This document shows positions 35,144 through 43,332 of a stretch of DNA of 64,000 nt, one piece after another. Both the position numbers and the translations under genes were made by a program. The notes below the pieces were generated by a model that was given only the letters and a program-made list of their open reading frames with translations, was not told the origin of the DNA and made no database searches. The stretch is from an uncultured Bacilli bacterium (GTDB lineage Bacteria; Bacillota_I; Bacilli_A; RF39; UBA660): positions 223,391 to 287,390 of the forward strand of contig CAKPMY010000001.1 of the NCBI GenBank assembly GCA_934168245.1, given 5' to 3'. The first letter of the stretch is position 1; each line of letters starts with the position of its first letter.

Positions 35144-35245
35144 GGAACGCACCTCTTTTGTTTTTATCTTGCTAGCGGCAAACTGCAATTTAATTATAAC
35201 AAAGGAGAATTTCATTATTAAAGACCCATCGCTAAAGCTCAAAAG

Positions 35246-35275
35246 AACCATCGGACTATCCGATGGTTTTTTTTT
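35246..35275 (+). terminator. IS200 left-end hairpin / terminator
   Basis: AACCATCGGA (35246-35255) pairs perfectly with TCCGATGGTT (35259-35268), loop CTA, then T to 35275. The classic IS200 left end has such a terminator hairpin, which shields the transposase gene from outside transcription. Confidence 0.8.
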
Positions 35276-35277
35276 AC

Positions 35278-35301
35278 AAAAAAACTAACTATTTCTAGTT
35301 A
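35278..35301 (-). terminator. Terminator of ssrA
   Basis: TAACTA and TAGTTA pair (35286-35301) around a GAAA loop with seven T following on the minus strand. A 7-base hairpin (ACTCGAA/TTCGAGT) lies just before it, downstream of the tmRNA 3' end. Confidence 0.65.
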
Positions 35302-35342
35302 ATATTTATCACCACTCGAAAAGTTCGAGTTTCCTATCAATC

Positions 35343-35722
35343 TGGTGGAGCTGAGGAGAATCGAACTCCTGTCCGAAAGCAAAGCTACACAAACCTCTAC
35401 AAGCTTAGTCAACTAATTATTCTCATACATCATCCAAGTAATTGACGACCAAGACAACATACCAGTCTAAATTTTCTTTCTATCTTCTAGACAAAAGATA
35501 GACATAACCTACTAAAATGAACCTTCAAATAATCTCATAGGTAAAGATTAAAGAAAGCGCAGACCTATATTATTATTAGGCAAAAGCAACAGCTTGGCGA
35601 GTACCAAACATGTTAGCAACTGCATTTTTTAAATTTTTTGCATTTATTTTTTTGTGCCCGTAACGTGGACATTCGACTTGCCATCTGTGCTCAAATACTC
35701 CCGTCGAAACCAAATCAGCCCC
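35343..35722 (-). ncRNA. ssrA: Transfer-messenger RNA (tmRNA)
   Basis: tmRNA rescues stalled ribosomes and tags the unfinished protein for degradation. The 5' end GGGGCTGATTTGGTTTCGAC pairs its first seven bases with CAGCTCC at the 3' end, which is followed by ACCA. The T-arm GGAGTTCGATTCTCC is present near the 3' end. The tag reading frame probably starts at GCA (Ala) after AUAAAU and encodes AKNLKNAVANMFGTRQAVAFA (21 residues), then two stops. Genomic CCA is encoded. smpB lies directly upstream, and the IS200 element directly downstream. Confidence 0.95.
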
Positions 35723-35732
35723 ATGTGAAAAG

Positions 35733-35761
35733 ATTATAACACAAAAGTCACAAAATTTCCA
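35733..35761 (-). promoter_or_regulatory. Promoter of ssrA
   Basis: TGGAAA (35756-35761), 17 bases, TATAAT (35733-35738), 10 bases before the mature 5' end. Confidence 0.65.
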
Positions 35762-35843
35762 TAAAAATTGCAAATTGGAAATAATTTCAAACCCATAAAA
35801 TTCCAAATTATGTGAATTCACAACAGAAAGCAAAACAAAAGCA

Positions 35844-36281
35844 CTAATACTTTTTCAAGTTTTTTAGTGTTTCTCTTTTTATATCTCTTTCCTTTATAGA
35901 TTCTCTCTTATCATAATCTTTCTTACCACGACATACTCCAAGTAATACCTTTAACTTATTTTCCTTAAAATATAACTTAATAGGCACAAGAGTCAAACCC
36001 TTTAACTCTATTGCTTGCTGTAACTTCTTTATTTCCTTTTTATGAAGCAACAACTTTCTACTTCTAGTCTCCTCATGATTAAAAATATTACCCTCTTTAT
36101 ATTGTCCAATATACATATTAAGAAGATAAACCTCATTATTCTTAATTATTCCGTAACAATCCTTAATATTACAATTACCTACTCTAACAGATTTAATCTC
36201 CGTACCAGTAAGTACAATACCGGCTTCATATGAATCTTCTATAAAATAATCATGATTTGCTTTTCTATTTAAAATTTCCAT
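35844..36281 (-). CDS. smpB: SsrA-binding protein SmpB
   Basis: SmpB binds tmRNA and delivers it to the stalled ribosome. The 145-residue protein has the family landmarks: NRKANHDYFIEDSYEAGIVLTGTEIKSVR, the NEVYLLNMYIGQYKEGN strand, RSRKLLLHKKEI, GLTLVPIKLYF and the C-terminal RGKKDYDKRESIKERD tail that enters the decoding site. The ATG at 36281 has GGGAGAG at good spacing; the longer frame to 36353 overlaps the CapA-like gene. It follows that gene by four bases and precedes ssrA, the classical rnr-smpB-ssrA order. Confidence 0.97.
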   Translation of the reverse strand: MEILNRKANHDYFIEDSYEAGIVLTGTEIKSVRVGNCNIKDCYGIIKNNEVYLLNMYIGQYKEGNIFNHEETRSRKLLLHKKEIKKLQQAIELKGLTLVPIKLYFKENKLKVLLGVCRGKKDYDKRESIKERDIKRETLKNLKKY

Positions 36282-36285
36282 CTTA

Positions 36286-37473
36286 TCACTCTCCCGACAA
36301 GCCCCAACTAAGTTCTGGATACCTCGAACTAACAACTTCCTTATAATGCTCATAATAACTCATATAGTTAGGCAATAAAGTATTATCCAACTTAGCATAA
36401 GGATAAACTCTAAACTTCGTATAATTATCTGTATGAGTATAAGTAAGTTCCGCTTTAGGACTTTCTATACTAATTGTAACAGTATCATCGACATTAACTG
36501 TCTTTTTAATAGTAACCTCCATCATTAATCCTGTAAGTCTATCCATTCCAACTTGCGCTGAAATAAAATTACCTAGTGAATATATAACAAAAGTCCGACC
36601 ATCATCAATGTACTCAACTGGTTCCACAACATGTGGATGAGACCCTATTATTAAATCAACTCCTAAAGATGACAAATAATTAGCAATATACTCTTGTGAT
36701 GATGAAACACCTAACGAATACTCCGTACCCCAGTGCATCGCCACAATTACAACATCAACTAAATCTCTTACCTTCGCAATATCATTAGCCGCCTTCTCAT
36801 CCGAATAAACATTATTCAAATACTCTTTTCCAGAAGGAGTTTCTAATCCATTAGTCCAAGTTGTATATGAGAAAAAGGCATAAGAAATACCATTAACCTT
36901 ATAAACATGTACTTCATTTCTCTCATCCCACGAAGACCATTGACCAGAGTATACCACATTTTTCTTACTTTTCCAATAATTAACAGAATTTAAAACACCC
37001 TTCTCGCCTTTATCCATCGTATGATTAGTCGCCAAAGAAACTAAATTAAATCCTGCATCTAAAAATGCATCCCCCACCTCATTAGGAGAATTAAACTGTG
37101 GATAAGTAGAATAACCAAGTTCCTTACCACCTAAAATAGTTTCCTGATTATAATACTTTAAATCATATTTAGAAACAATCGGCTTAATATACTGTAGCAT
37201 CGGTTTAAAGTCATATGTACCATCACTTTTTTCTGCATCCATATAAACACCAGAATGAATTAAAGCATCGCCTACCATAATCATCTTAGCCTCATATTCC
37301 TTAGGAATCTTCTCTTCTTCCTTAATATTAACCTTTGGTACATCATTCTTAGGCTTTTCGTCAAAATCATTCCACTTAATAAACAAAATCAAACATTCTA
37401 TCAAAATCAAAAAAAGAAGTCCGAAAATTAAACTACTTCTTTTCACTTTAATTTTCTTTCTCCTTTTTTTCAC
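36286..37473 (-). CDS. CapA/PgsA-family protein, membrane anchored
   Basis: The 395-residue protein has a basic N-terminus, one membrane helix (about residues 14-32) and an extracellular CapA-type domain of the calcineurin-like fold: MIMVGDALIHSGVY, YYNQETILGG, NLVSLATNHTMDKG, VIVAMHWGTEYS and IIGSHPHVVEPVEYI. Family members are linked to poly-gamma-glutamate capsule assembly, but the rest of a capsule operon is absent, so the substrate is open. The start is a GTG at 37473, just after the RNase R stop, with AAGGTG upstream. It separates rnr and smpB. Confidence 0.85.
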   Translation of the reverse strand: MKKRRKKIKVKRSSLIFGLLFLILIECLILFIKWNDFDEKPKNDVPKVNIKEEEKIPKEYEAKMIMVGDALIHSGVYMDAEKSDGTYDFKPMLQYIKPIVSKYDLKYYNQETILGGKELGYSTYPQFNSPNEVGDAFLDAGFNLVSLATNHTMDKGEKGVLNSVNYWKSKKNVVYSGQWSSWDERNEVHVYKVNGISYAFFSYTTWTNGLETPSGKEYLNNVYSDEKAANDIAKVRDLVDVVIVAMHWGTEYSLGVSSSQEYIANYLSSLGVDLIIGSHPHVVEPVEYIDDGRTFVIYSLGNFISAQVGMDRLTGLMMEVTIKKTVNVDDTVTISIESPKAELTYTHTDNYTKFRVYPYAKLDNTLLPNYMSYYEHYKEVVSSRYPELSWGLSGE

Positions 37474-37476
37474 AAC

Positions 37477-39585
37477 CTACACCTTCTTTACTATCTCAAA
37501 ATCAATAGTCTTATCTTCTTTAGAAGCCCTAACAACCTTAACTCTAACTCTCTCACCAATTGTATATTTAACATGACTCTTTTCCCCTGTTAAAGTCATT
37601 CTCTCTTCATCATATACAAAGAAATCAGGCATATCACGTAATGGAACCAATCCCTCTACTAAATTATCAAGTTCAACAAACATACCAAAACTTGTAACTG
37701 AAGAAATCATACCGTCAAATTCTTCTCCAATATGGCTTTCCATATATTCAGCCATCTTCATATCTTCAACTTCTCTTTCACAATCAACTGATGCTCTTTC
37801 TCTATCTGAAGAATGATCAGCAACATATACAAGTTTTTCTTCCCATTTACGAATAGTAGCATTATCTATCTTATTCTCAAATAAATAAGTTCTAAGTAAA
37901 CGATGTACCGTTGTATCAGGATAACGTCTAATAGGTGAAGTAAAATGTGTATAACATGTACTAGCTAGACCATAATGCCCTAAATTAACTGGCTTATACA
38001 CAGCCTTTTGCATACATCTTAATAATAAACTAGATAAAATCTTATATTCAGGCTTATCTTCAAGTGCCTTAAGAATCCTTTGCATTGTAGTAGGTTTAGT
38101 ATCTTTAATATCTCCAGGAATACTATATCCTAAATTACTAACAAATCCTAAGAAACTACGAATTTTCTCTTCTTTTGGTACTTCATGAACACGATAAATA
38201 AATGGTAAATTCATGAAATATATATGAGTTGCTACACATTCATTAGCAGCAATCATAAAGTCCTCAATTAAGTTTTCTCCAACTCCACGTTCTCTAACAG
38301 TAATTTCTGTAGGTTTACAATTCTCATCAACTAAAATCTTAGCTTCATCTATATCAAAGTTAATATATCCACGTCTAACCTTAGCCTTTCTAAGTATTGT
38401 AGCAAGTTCTGCCATTTCTCTTAAATTCTCAGCATAAGGTTCATACCCTTCAGGTACAACATTCTTCTCTAAAATACTATTAACTTTCTTATAAGTCATT
38501 TGAATTCTAGACTTAATTACACTAGGGAAAATCTCATAATTTAACTGTTTACCAGTACTATCAAATTCCATTACACAAGAAATAGCCAAACGATCAACAT
38601 TAGGATTCAAAGAACAAATACCATTAGATAACTCATGAGGTAACATTGGAATAACTCTATCTACTAAATAAACACTAGTACCTCTCTCCATTGCTTCATT
38701 ATCTAAAGGACTACCCTCTTTTACATAATAACTAACATCAGCAATATGCACTCCTAATTTATAATGTCCATTAGCAAACTTCTCAATCGAAATAGCATCA
38801 TCTATATCCTTGGTATCATCTCCATCAATAGTAAATATCATTTGATCTCTCAAATCTCTTCTATCATGATACTCCTCAGGTAATACTTCCATATTTATAT
38901 TAGCAACTTCTTCTTTTACATCATCTGGAAAAACAGTATTAATATTATACTTATAAATAATTGATAAAATATCAACACCTGGATCATTTTTATGACCAAT
39001 AATTTCCACTACTTTTCCTTCGTATTTTAAGTTGTTATTTAACTTCTTAACAAGTTCAACTACAACTTTATGTCCATCTACCGCATTTAAAGTCTTATCT
39101 TTAGGAATCTCAATATTAAGTTTAATCTTATTATCATCTAACTTAATATGCCCTTTTCCTTTAGCATCAAAAGTAATCTCTCCAATATATCTTTGTACTT
39201 GTCTTTTAATAACTTTTAAAATACGACCCTCTAGTCTATCTAAATTCATTTTACTAGTAATCTCAACTAATACTATATCATCATGAATAGCCCCATTCAT
39301 ATTATCTTGAGCAACATAAATATCATCATCCATATTGTCAACTTCAACAAAGCCAAAACCCTTCTTATTAGTTCTCATTACACCTTTTCTTAAATGACTC
39401 TTCTCAAGCATCATATACTTATCTTTATTAGAATGATATACAACTACTTCATCTGTTAATTTTCTTAACTCATCAGTAAGTTCCTTAGCTCCTTCAACAG
39501 TATTAATATGTAACATATCATGTAACTCATAAAGATCTAGTGCTCTATCACTATTTTTAAGTATATTTAAAATATCATCTCGCAT
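37477..39585 (-). CDS. rnr: Ribonuclease R
   Basis: RNase R is a processive 3'-5' exoribonuclease that also degrades faulty mRNA in trans-translation. The 702-residue protein has an N-terminal helix-turn-helix-like region, two cold-shock domains (about 65-215), the RNB domain with FTIDGDDTKDIDDAISIEK and HYGLASTCYTHFTSPIRRYPDT, and an S1 domain at the end (HIGEEFDGMISSVTSFGMFVEL). The ATG at 39585 has GAGGGTG upstream. It lacks the long Lys-rich tail found in some homologues. Position next to smpB-ssrA fits its partner role. Confidence 0.96.
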   Translation of the reverse strand: MRDDILNILKNSDRALDLYELHDMLHINTVEGAKELTDELRKLTDEVVVYHSNKDKYMMLEKSHLRKGVMRTNKKGFGFVEVDNMDDDIYVAQDNMNGAIHDDIVLVEITSKMNLDRLEGRILKVIKRQVQRYIGEITFDAKGKGHIKLDDNKIKLNIEIPKDKTLNAVDGHKVVVELVKKLNNNLKYEGKVVEIIGHKNDPGVDILSIIYKYNINTVFPDDVKEEVANINMEVLPEEYHDRRDLRDQMIFTIDGDDTKDIDDAISIEKFANGHYKLGVHIADVSYYVKEGSPLDNEAMERGTSVYLVDRVIPMLPHELSNGICSLNPNVDRLAISCVMEFDSTGKQLNYEIFPSVIKSRIQMTYKKVNSILEKNVVPEGYEPYAENLREMAELATILRKAKVRRGYINFDIDEAKILVDENCKPTEITVRERGVGENLIEDFMIAANECVATHIYFMNLPFIYRVHEVPKEEKIRSFLGFVSNLGYSIPGDIKDTKPTTMQRILKALEDKPEYKILSSLLLRCMQKAVYKPVNLGHYGLASTCYTHFTSPIRRYPDTTVHRLLRTYLFENKIDNATIRKWEEKLVYVADHSSDRERASVDCEREVEDMKMAEYMESHIGEEFDGMISSVTSFGMFVELDNLVEGLVPLRDMPDFFVYDEERMTLTGEKSHVKYTIGERVRVKVVRASKEDKTIDFEIVKKV

Positions 39586-39633
39586 TAGCTTCACCCTCTA
39601 TTCATCATAACACCATTATACTTCAAAATAATC

Positions 39634-39665
39634 AAAAAAAAAAGACATATAGTTATCTATATGTC
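39634..39665 (-). terminator. Terminator after secG
   Basis: GACATATAG (39644-39652) pairs with CTATATGTC (39657-39665) around TTAT; ten T on the minus strand. Confidence 0.9.
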
Positions 39666-39676
39666 AAATAAACTTT

Positions 39677-39892
39677 CTAAATAAACATAGAAACTAAACA
39701 TATAATAAAGAAACTTAGTCCTAAAATTAAAGTAATACGACTAATAACTAGTTCTGAACCACGTTCTTTTCTCTTTGAAAATAAATCAGAATTACCTCCA
39801 GATAAAATCTGTGAAGCACTCTCTGCTTTACCTGATTGAAGAAGAACTATAATAATTAATAAAATGGAAATAATTAAAAGTAGTTTTTCCAT
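39677..39892 (-). CDS. secG: Protein-export membrane protein SecG
   Basis: A 71-residue protein with two membrane helices (about 2-18 and 48-70), and between them the SecG-typical loop VLLQSGKAESASQILSGGNSDLFSKRK. SecG supports SecYE and SecA in protein export. GGAGGTG precedes the ATG at 39892; the frame to 39913 has no earlier ribosome site. Its position before rnr is common in Firmicutes, although a terminator separates the two. Confidence 0.95.
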   Translation of the reverse strand: MEKLLLIISILLIIIVLLQSGKAESASQILSGGNSDLFSKRKERGSELVISRITLILGLSFFIICLVSMFI

Positions 39893-39958
39893 AAAGCACC
39901 TCCGTTTTAACAATACTTATAATATCATAAATATTTCATTGTTGCAACCAAACTGCCT

Positions 39959-41635
39959 TTATTTGTCAATAAATTCGCTTAAAACTTCTTCAAAAGACAT
40001 ATCTTTACTTTCTCTATCTCTACGTTTTTTAAATTCAACGATACCATCAACTGCTCCTTTACCAACAACAATTCTATATGGTATACCTATTAAATCTGCA
40101 TCTTTAAACTTAACTCCAGCTCTTAAATCTCTATCATCTAGCATAACTTCAACTCCAGCCTTAGTTAACTCATCATATAACTTATTCGCAACTTCTACTT
40201 GAGTCTCATCTTTCATATTAACAATAACTATATCTACTTTATATGGAGCAATCTCTTCTGGAAAAATAATACCATGCTCATCATTGTTTTGTTCAACTAC
40301 AGCCGCCATAATACGTCCAACACCTATACCATAACTACCCATAGTAACAACTTGTTCCTTATTATTTTCATCCAAATAAGTTAATCCTAACTTCTCTGCA
40401 TACTTAGTACCAAGTTTGAATAAATTCCCAACTTCAATACCCCTCTTTAAGTATAATCTACCACCACAACAAGGACAAATATCTCCTTCTAAAACATTAC
40501 TAATATCCGCAACCATATCATATTTAATATCTCTAACATTAGCATTTATATAATGGTATCCTTCCTTATTAGCACCGCAACAGAAGTTCTTCATACCTAA
40601 AACTTCTTTATCAATAACAACCTCACAATTTAGATTAACTGGACCAGTAAATCCAGGAACTGCATTACTAGTACTAATTAATTCATCATCAGCAAAATTA
40701 ATCTCTTTTACACCAAATAACTTACAAGCCTTACTCTCATTAAACTCTCTATCTCCTCTAACAAAGAATATAACTAATTCTCCATTAACATTCATAAGTA
40801 AAGCCTTAACAGACTTTTTAACATCAAGTTTTAAGTAATTACAAACTTCTTCTATTGTCTTTTGATGAGGAGTTTCAACCATTTCTAATTCTCTTAACTC
40901 TTCCTCTTCCTCAATACATTTATGCTCAGCTACTTCCATATTAACTGCATAGTCACAACTATCACATAAAACTAAAGCATCTTCTCCAATATCAGTAACT
41001 GCTTGATATTCCTCTGATAAAGTACCACCCATTGCTCCTGTATCAGCTTTAACAATTCTATAATCAACACCAATTCTATCATAAATATTATTATAAGCCT
41101 CTTTCATAATATTATAACTTACATCTAATCCTTCTTCATCTTTATCAAATGAATAAGCATCTTTCATAATAAACTCTCTAACTCTAATAAGTCCATATCT
41201 AGGTCTAGCCTCATCTCTAAACTTATCAGCTTGTTGATAAATAGTAAAATGTAAATCTTTATAACTTTGTACCATACTCTTAGCCGCAATAGTAAATAAC
41301 TCTTCATGTGTTGGACCAAGTACATAAGGCTTCTCATAACGATCATTTAAGTTAAACATATCTTTACCAAATGCCTCAGTTCTACCACATGTATCATATA
41401 CTTCTCTTGGTATTATAGAAGGCATTAATAACTCTTGAGCTCCTGCTTTATCCATTTCATCTTTTACTATATAACGGATCTTATCAAGAACTCTAAGTCC
41501 TAAAGGTAAAAACATATAAATACCAGAACCAACTTTCTTAATCATTCCACTACGTACTAATAAATTACCAGATCTACTATCTTCATCCTTTACATCTTCA
41601 CGTAATGTGAAAAAATAACTTTTACTTAATTTCAT
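39959..41635 (-). CDS. proS: Prolyl-tRNA synthetase, bacterial type (with editing insertion)
   Basis: The 558-residue class II enzyme has LVRSGMIKKVGSGIYMFLPLG, the motif 2 region KFRDEARPRYGLIRVREFIMKDAYSFD, and motif 3 YGIGVGRIMAA. Between motifs 2 and 3 sits the bacterial insertion (about residues 235-390) of YbaK-type, which edits Ala-tRNA-Pro (ISTSNAVPGFTGPVNL). The ATG at 41635 follows AGGAGGAG. It is the second gene of a Pro T-box unit, after a ProRS of the other type, 11 bases after its stop. Both share the same ribosome site sequence. Confidence 0.95.
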   Translation of the reverse strand: MKLSKSYFFTLREDVKDEDSRSGNLLVRSGMIKKVGSGIYMFLPLGLRVLDKIRYIVKDEMDKAGAQELLMPSIIPREVYDTCGRTEAFGKDMFNLNDRYEKPYVLGPTHEELFTIAAKSMVQSYKDLHFTIYQQADKFRDEARPRYGLIRVREFIMKDAYSFDKDEEGLDVSYNIMKEAYNNIYDRIGVDYRIVKADTGAMGGTLSEEYQAVTDIGEDALVLCDSCDYAVNMEVAEHKCIEEEEELRELEMVETPHQKTIEEVCNYLKLDVKKSVKALLMNVNGELVIFFVRGDREFNESKACKLFGVKEINFADDELISTSNAVPGFTGPVNLNCEVVIDKEVLGMKNFCCGANKEGYHYINANVRDIKYDMVADISNVLEGDICPCCGGRLYLKRGIEVGNLFKLGTKYAEKLGLTYLDENNKEQVVTMGSYGIGVGRIMAAVVEQNNDEHGIIFPEEIAPYKVDIVIVNMKDETQVEVANKLYDELTKAGVEVMLDDRDLRAGVKFKDADLIGIPYRIVVGKGAVDGIVEFKKRRDRESKDMSFEEVLSEFIDK

Positions 41636-41646
41636 AAAAACTCCTC

Positions 41647-43068
41647 CTAATATTGAATTCCCCAAATAACATGATGTTTAGCCTTATCACCACAAACAAC
41701 ACATTTTCCATCTACTAAATCATCATCAACAATACAACGAGACTTACATCCTTTTATCTCTTTTACCTTAAGTTCACATTCTTTTCTACCACACCAATCT
41801 GCATGAATAAAACCTGGTTGAGTATTAAGAATATTTCCCATTTCACTTAAATTATGTGCTTCAAATGTTAACTTATCTCTTCTTTCTACTGCCCGATTAT
41901 ACATATCTTTTTGAATTGTCTCTAATAACTCCTTAACATATAAAACAAGATTAACATCACTAGATTCTACAATCTTTTCCCTAGTATCTCTTCTAACGAA
42001 TGTAATATTATTATTAGCAAGATCTCTCTTCCCAATTTCAATTCTAACTGGTATTCCATTAACCTCTGCTTCGGCAAACTTAAATCCTGGACTTCTATCT
42101 GTTTTATCCACATATGAAGTAACCATATTATCATTTAATACTCTATTGTATTCTTCACACTTCTTAAGTACTTCTTCATCATTACCAACTGGTATAATAA
42201 CAACTTGTCTAGGTGCAATTCTAGGTGGCAATACTAATCCATAGTCATCACCATGTACCATTATTAAACAACCTATCATTCTAGTAGTACTACCCCAGGA
42301 AGTTTGATATACATACTCTTGTTTATTTTCTTTATTTAAAAAATTAACATCATAAGCCTCAGCAAACTTCTGCCCAAAATAATGTGAAGTTCCATCTTGT
42401 AAAACTACCCCATTATACATCAAAGCCTCATTAGTTAAAGTATACTCTGCTCCAGCAAATTTCTCTTTTTCAGTCTTTTTGCCAACAATTGAAGGAACTG
42501 CTAATATTTCATGATGAAACCATTTATATACTTCAATCATTCGCATTGTCTCTTCTTCTGCCTCAGCACTTGTACTATGAATAGTATGACCTTCTTGCCA
42601 TAATATTTCTCTATCTCTTAAGAATGGTCTAGTTTCCTTTTCCCATCGAACAATATTACACCATTGATTATAAAGTTTAGGTAAATCTCTATATGATTTA
42701 ATATGAGTGCTATAATAATCACAAAATAAAGTCTCACTAGTTGGTCTAACACATAGTCTTTCTTCCAACTGCTTTTCCCCACCATAAGTAACCCATGCCA
42801 CTTCTGGAGCAAAACCTTCTACAAGTTCAGATTCCTTTTTCAATAAATTTTCCGGTATCAATAATGGCAACTTAACATTAACATGTCCATACTCTTTAAA
42901 TTTCTTATCAAGAACTTCTTGAATCTTCTCCCATATAGCATATCCATTAGGCTCTAAAACAGGACACCCTTTAACAGAAGAATAGTCAATCAACTTAGCA
43001 GCCCTTAAAATATCAGTATACCATCTAGCAAAATCAACATCTCTACTAGTAATAGCCTCATTTTTCAT
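41647..43068 (-). CDS. proS: Prolyl-tRNA synthetase, archaeal/eukaryotic type
   Basis: The 473-residue enzyme lacks the bacterial editing insertion and carries the features of the archaeal/eukaryotic class: SRDVDFARWYTDILRAAKLIDYS, GCPVLEPNGYAIWEKIQ, RPTSETLFCDYYS, WEKETRPFLRDREILWQEGHT, SWGSTTRMIGCLIMVHGD, and a C-terminal domain with a zinc-type Cys set (CGRKECELKVKEIKGCKSRC, VCGDKAKHH) ending in a Tyr. It is the first gene behind the Pro T-box. AGGAGGAG precedes the ATG at 43068. The pair with the bacterial type in one transcript is unusual. Confidence 0.94.
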   Translation of the reverse strand: MKNEAITSRDVDFARWYTDILRAAKLIDYSSVKGCPVLEPNGYAIWEKIQEVLDKKFKEYGHVNVKLPLLIPENLLKKESELVEGFAPEVAWVTYGGEKQLEERLCVRPTSETLFCDYYSTHIKSYRDLPKLYNQWCNIVRWEKETRPFLRDREILWQEGHTIHSTSAEAEEETMRMIEVYKWFHHEILAVPSIVGKKTEKEKFAGAEYTLTNEALMYNGVVLQDGTSHYFGQKFAEAYDVNFLNKENKQEYVYQTSWGSTTRMIGCLIMVHGDDYGLVLPPRIAPRQVVIIPVGNDEEVLKKCEEYNRVLNDNMVTSYVDKTDRSPGFKFAEAEVNGIPVRIEIGKRDLANNNITFVRRDTREKIVESSDVNLVLYVKELLETIQKDMYNRAVERRDKLTFEAHNLSEMGNILNTQPGFIHADWCGRKECELKVKEIKGCKSRCIVDDDLVDGKCVVCGDKAKHHVIWGIQY

Positions 43069-43081
43069 AAAAACTCCTCCT

Positions 43082-43291
43082 AAAAATAAAAAGAATGATA
43101 CCAAAGGAGTGCAAATGCACGGTACCATCCTTAATTTAACTCTAAACTTTTTAACGATGCTTCTCCACCGGAAGTAAAACTTCTTCAAGAAAGATAGGAA
43201 TTATACTAGATTATAATTAAGTTCACACTATCCTTAACTCACTACGTACAAGAGCAAGTATAATTATGGTCTTTCCAATGAATTTAAAACT
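43082..43291 (-). promoter_or_regulatory. T-box leader (proline type) of the proS pair
   Basis: The transcript holds GGATGGTACCGTG, the T-box sequence, followed by a terminator in which GGATGGTACC pairs with GGTATCATTC and a T-rich tail follows. In stem I, AATTATACT pairs with AGTATAATT and AAAGA with TCTTT, leaving CCTA in the internal loop, so the specifier codon is CCT (Pro). Uncharged tRNA-Pro should turn on both synthetase genes. Confidence 0.9.
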
Positions 43292-43297
43292 GATAAT

Positions 43298-43326
43298 ATT
43301 CTATTATTAATTACTAGTTTTGTCAA
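43298..43326 (-). promoter_or_regulatory. Promoter of the proS T-box unit
   Basis: A perfect TTGACA (43321-43326), 17 bases, TAGAAT (43298-43303). It starts seven bases after the eno stop codon. Confidence 0.85.
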
Positions 43327-43332
43327 TAAGAA

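Larger units (their letters stand above)
34617..35275 (-). mobile_element. IS200-type insertion sequence (ends approximate)
   Basis: The tnpA gene at 34712-35143 is flanked by a perfect hairpin at 35246-35268 on its upstream side (left end) and hairpins on its downstream side. IS200/IS605 elements have hairpin ends and no inverted terminal repeats. The size between the outermost hairpins chosen here is about 660 bases, near the usual 700. The right end is a guess, because several hairpins lie there. No tnpB gene is present. Confidence 0.6.

Noticed and set aside
35576..35833. An 85-codon minus-strand reading frame
   Set aside because: It lies across the 5' half of tmRNA and ends in the tag peptide stop; the open frame is explained by the tag sequence.
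39864..40202. A 112-codon plus-strand frame opposite proS
   Set aside because: Ser/Leu-rich shadow of a conserved gene without a start signal.
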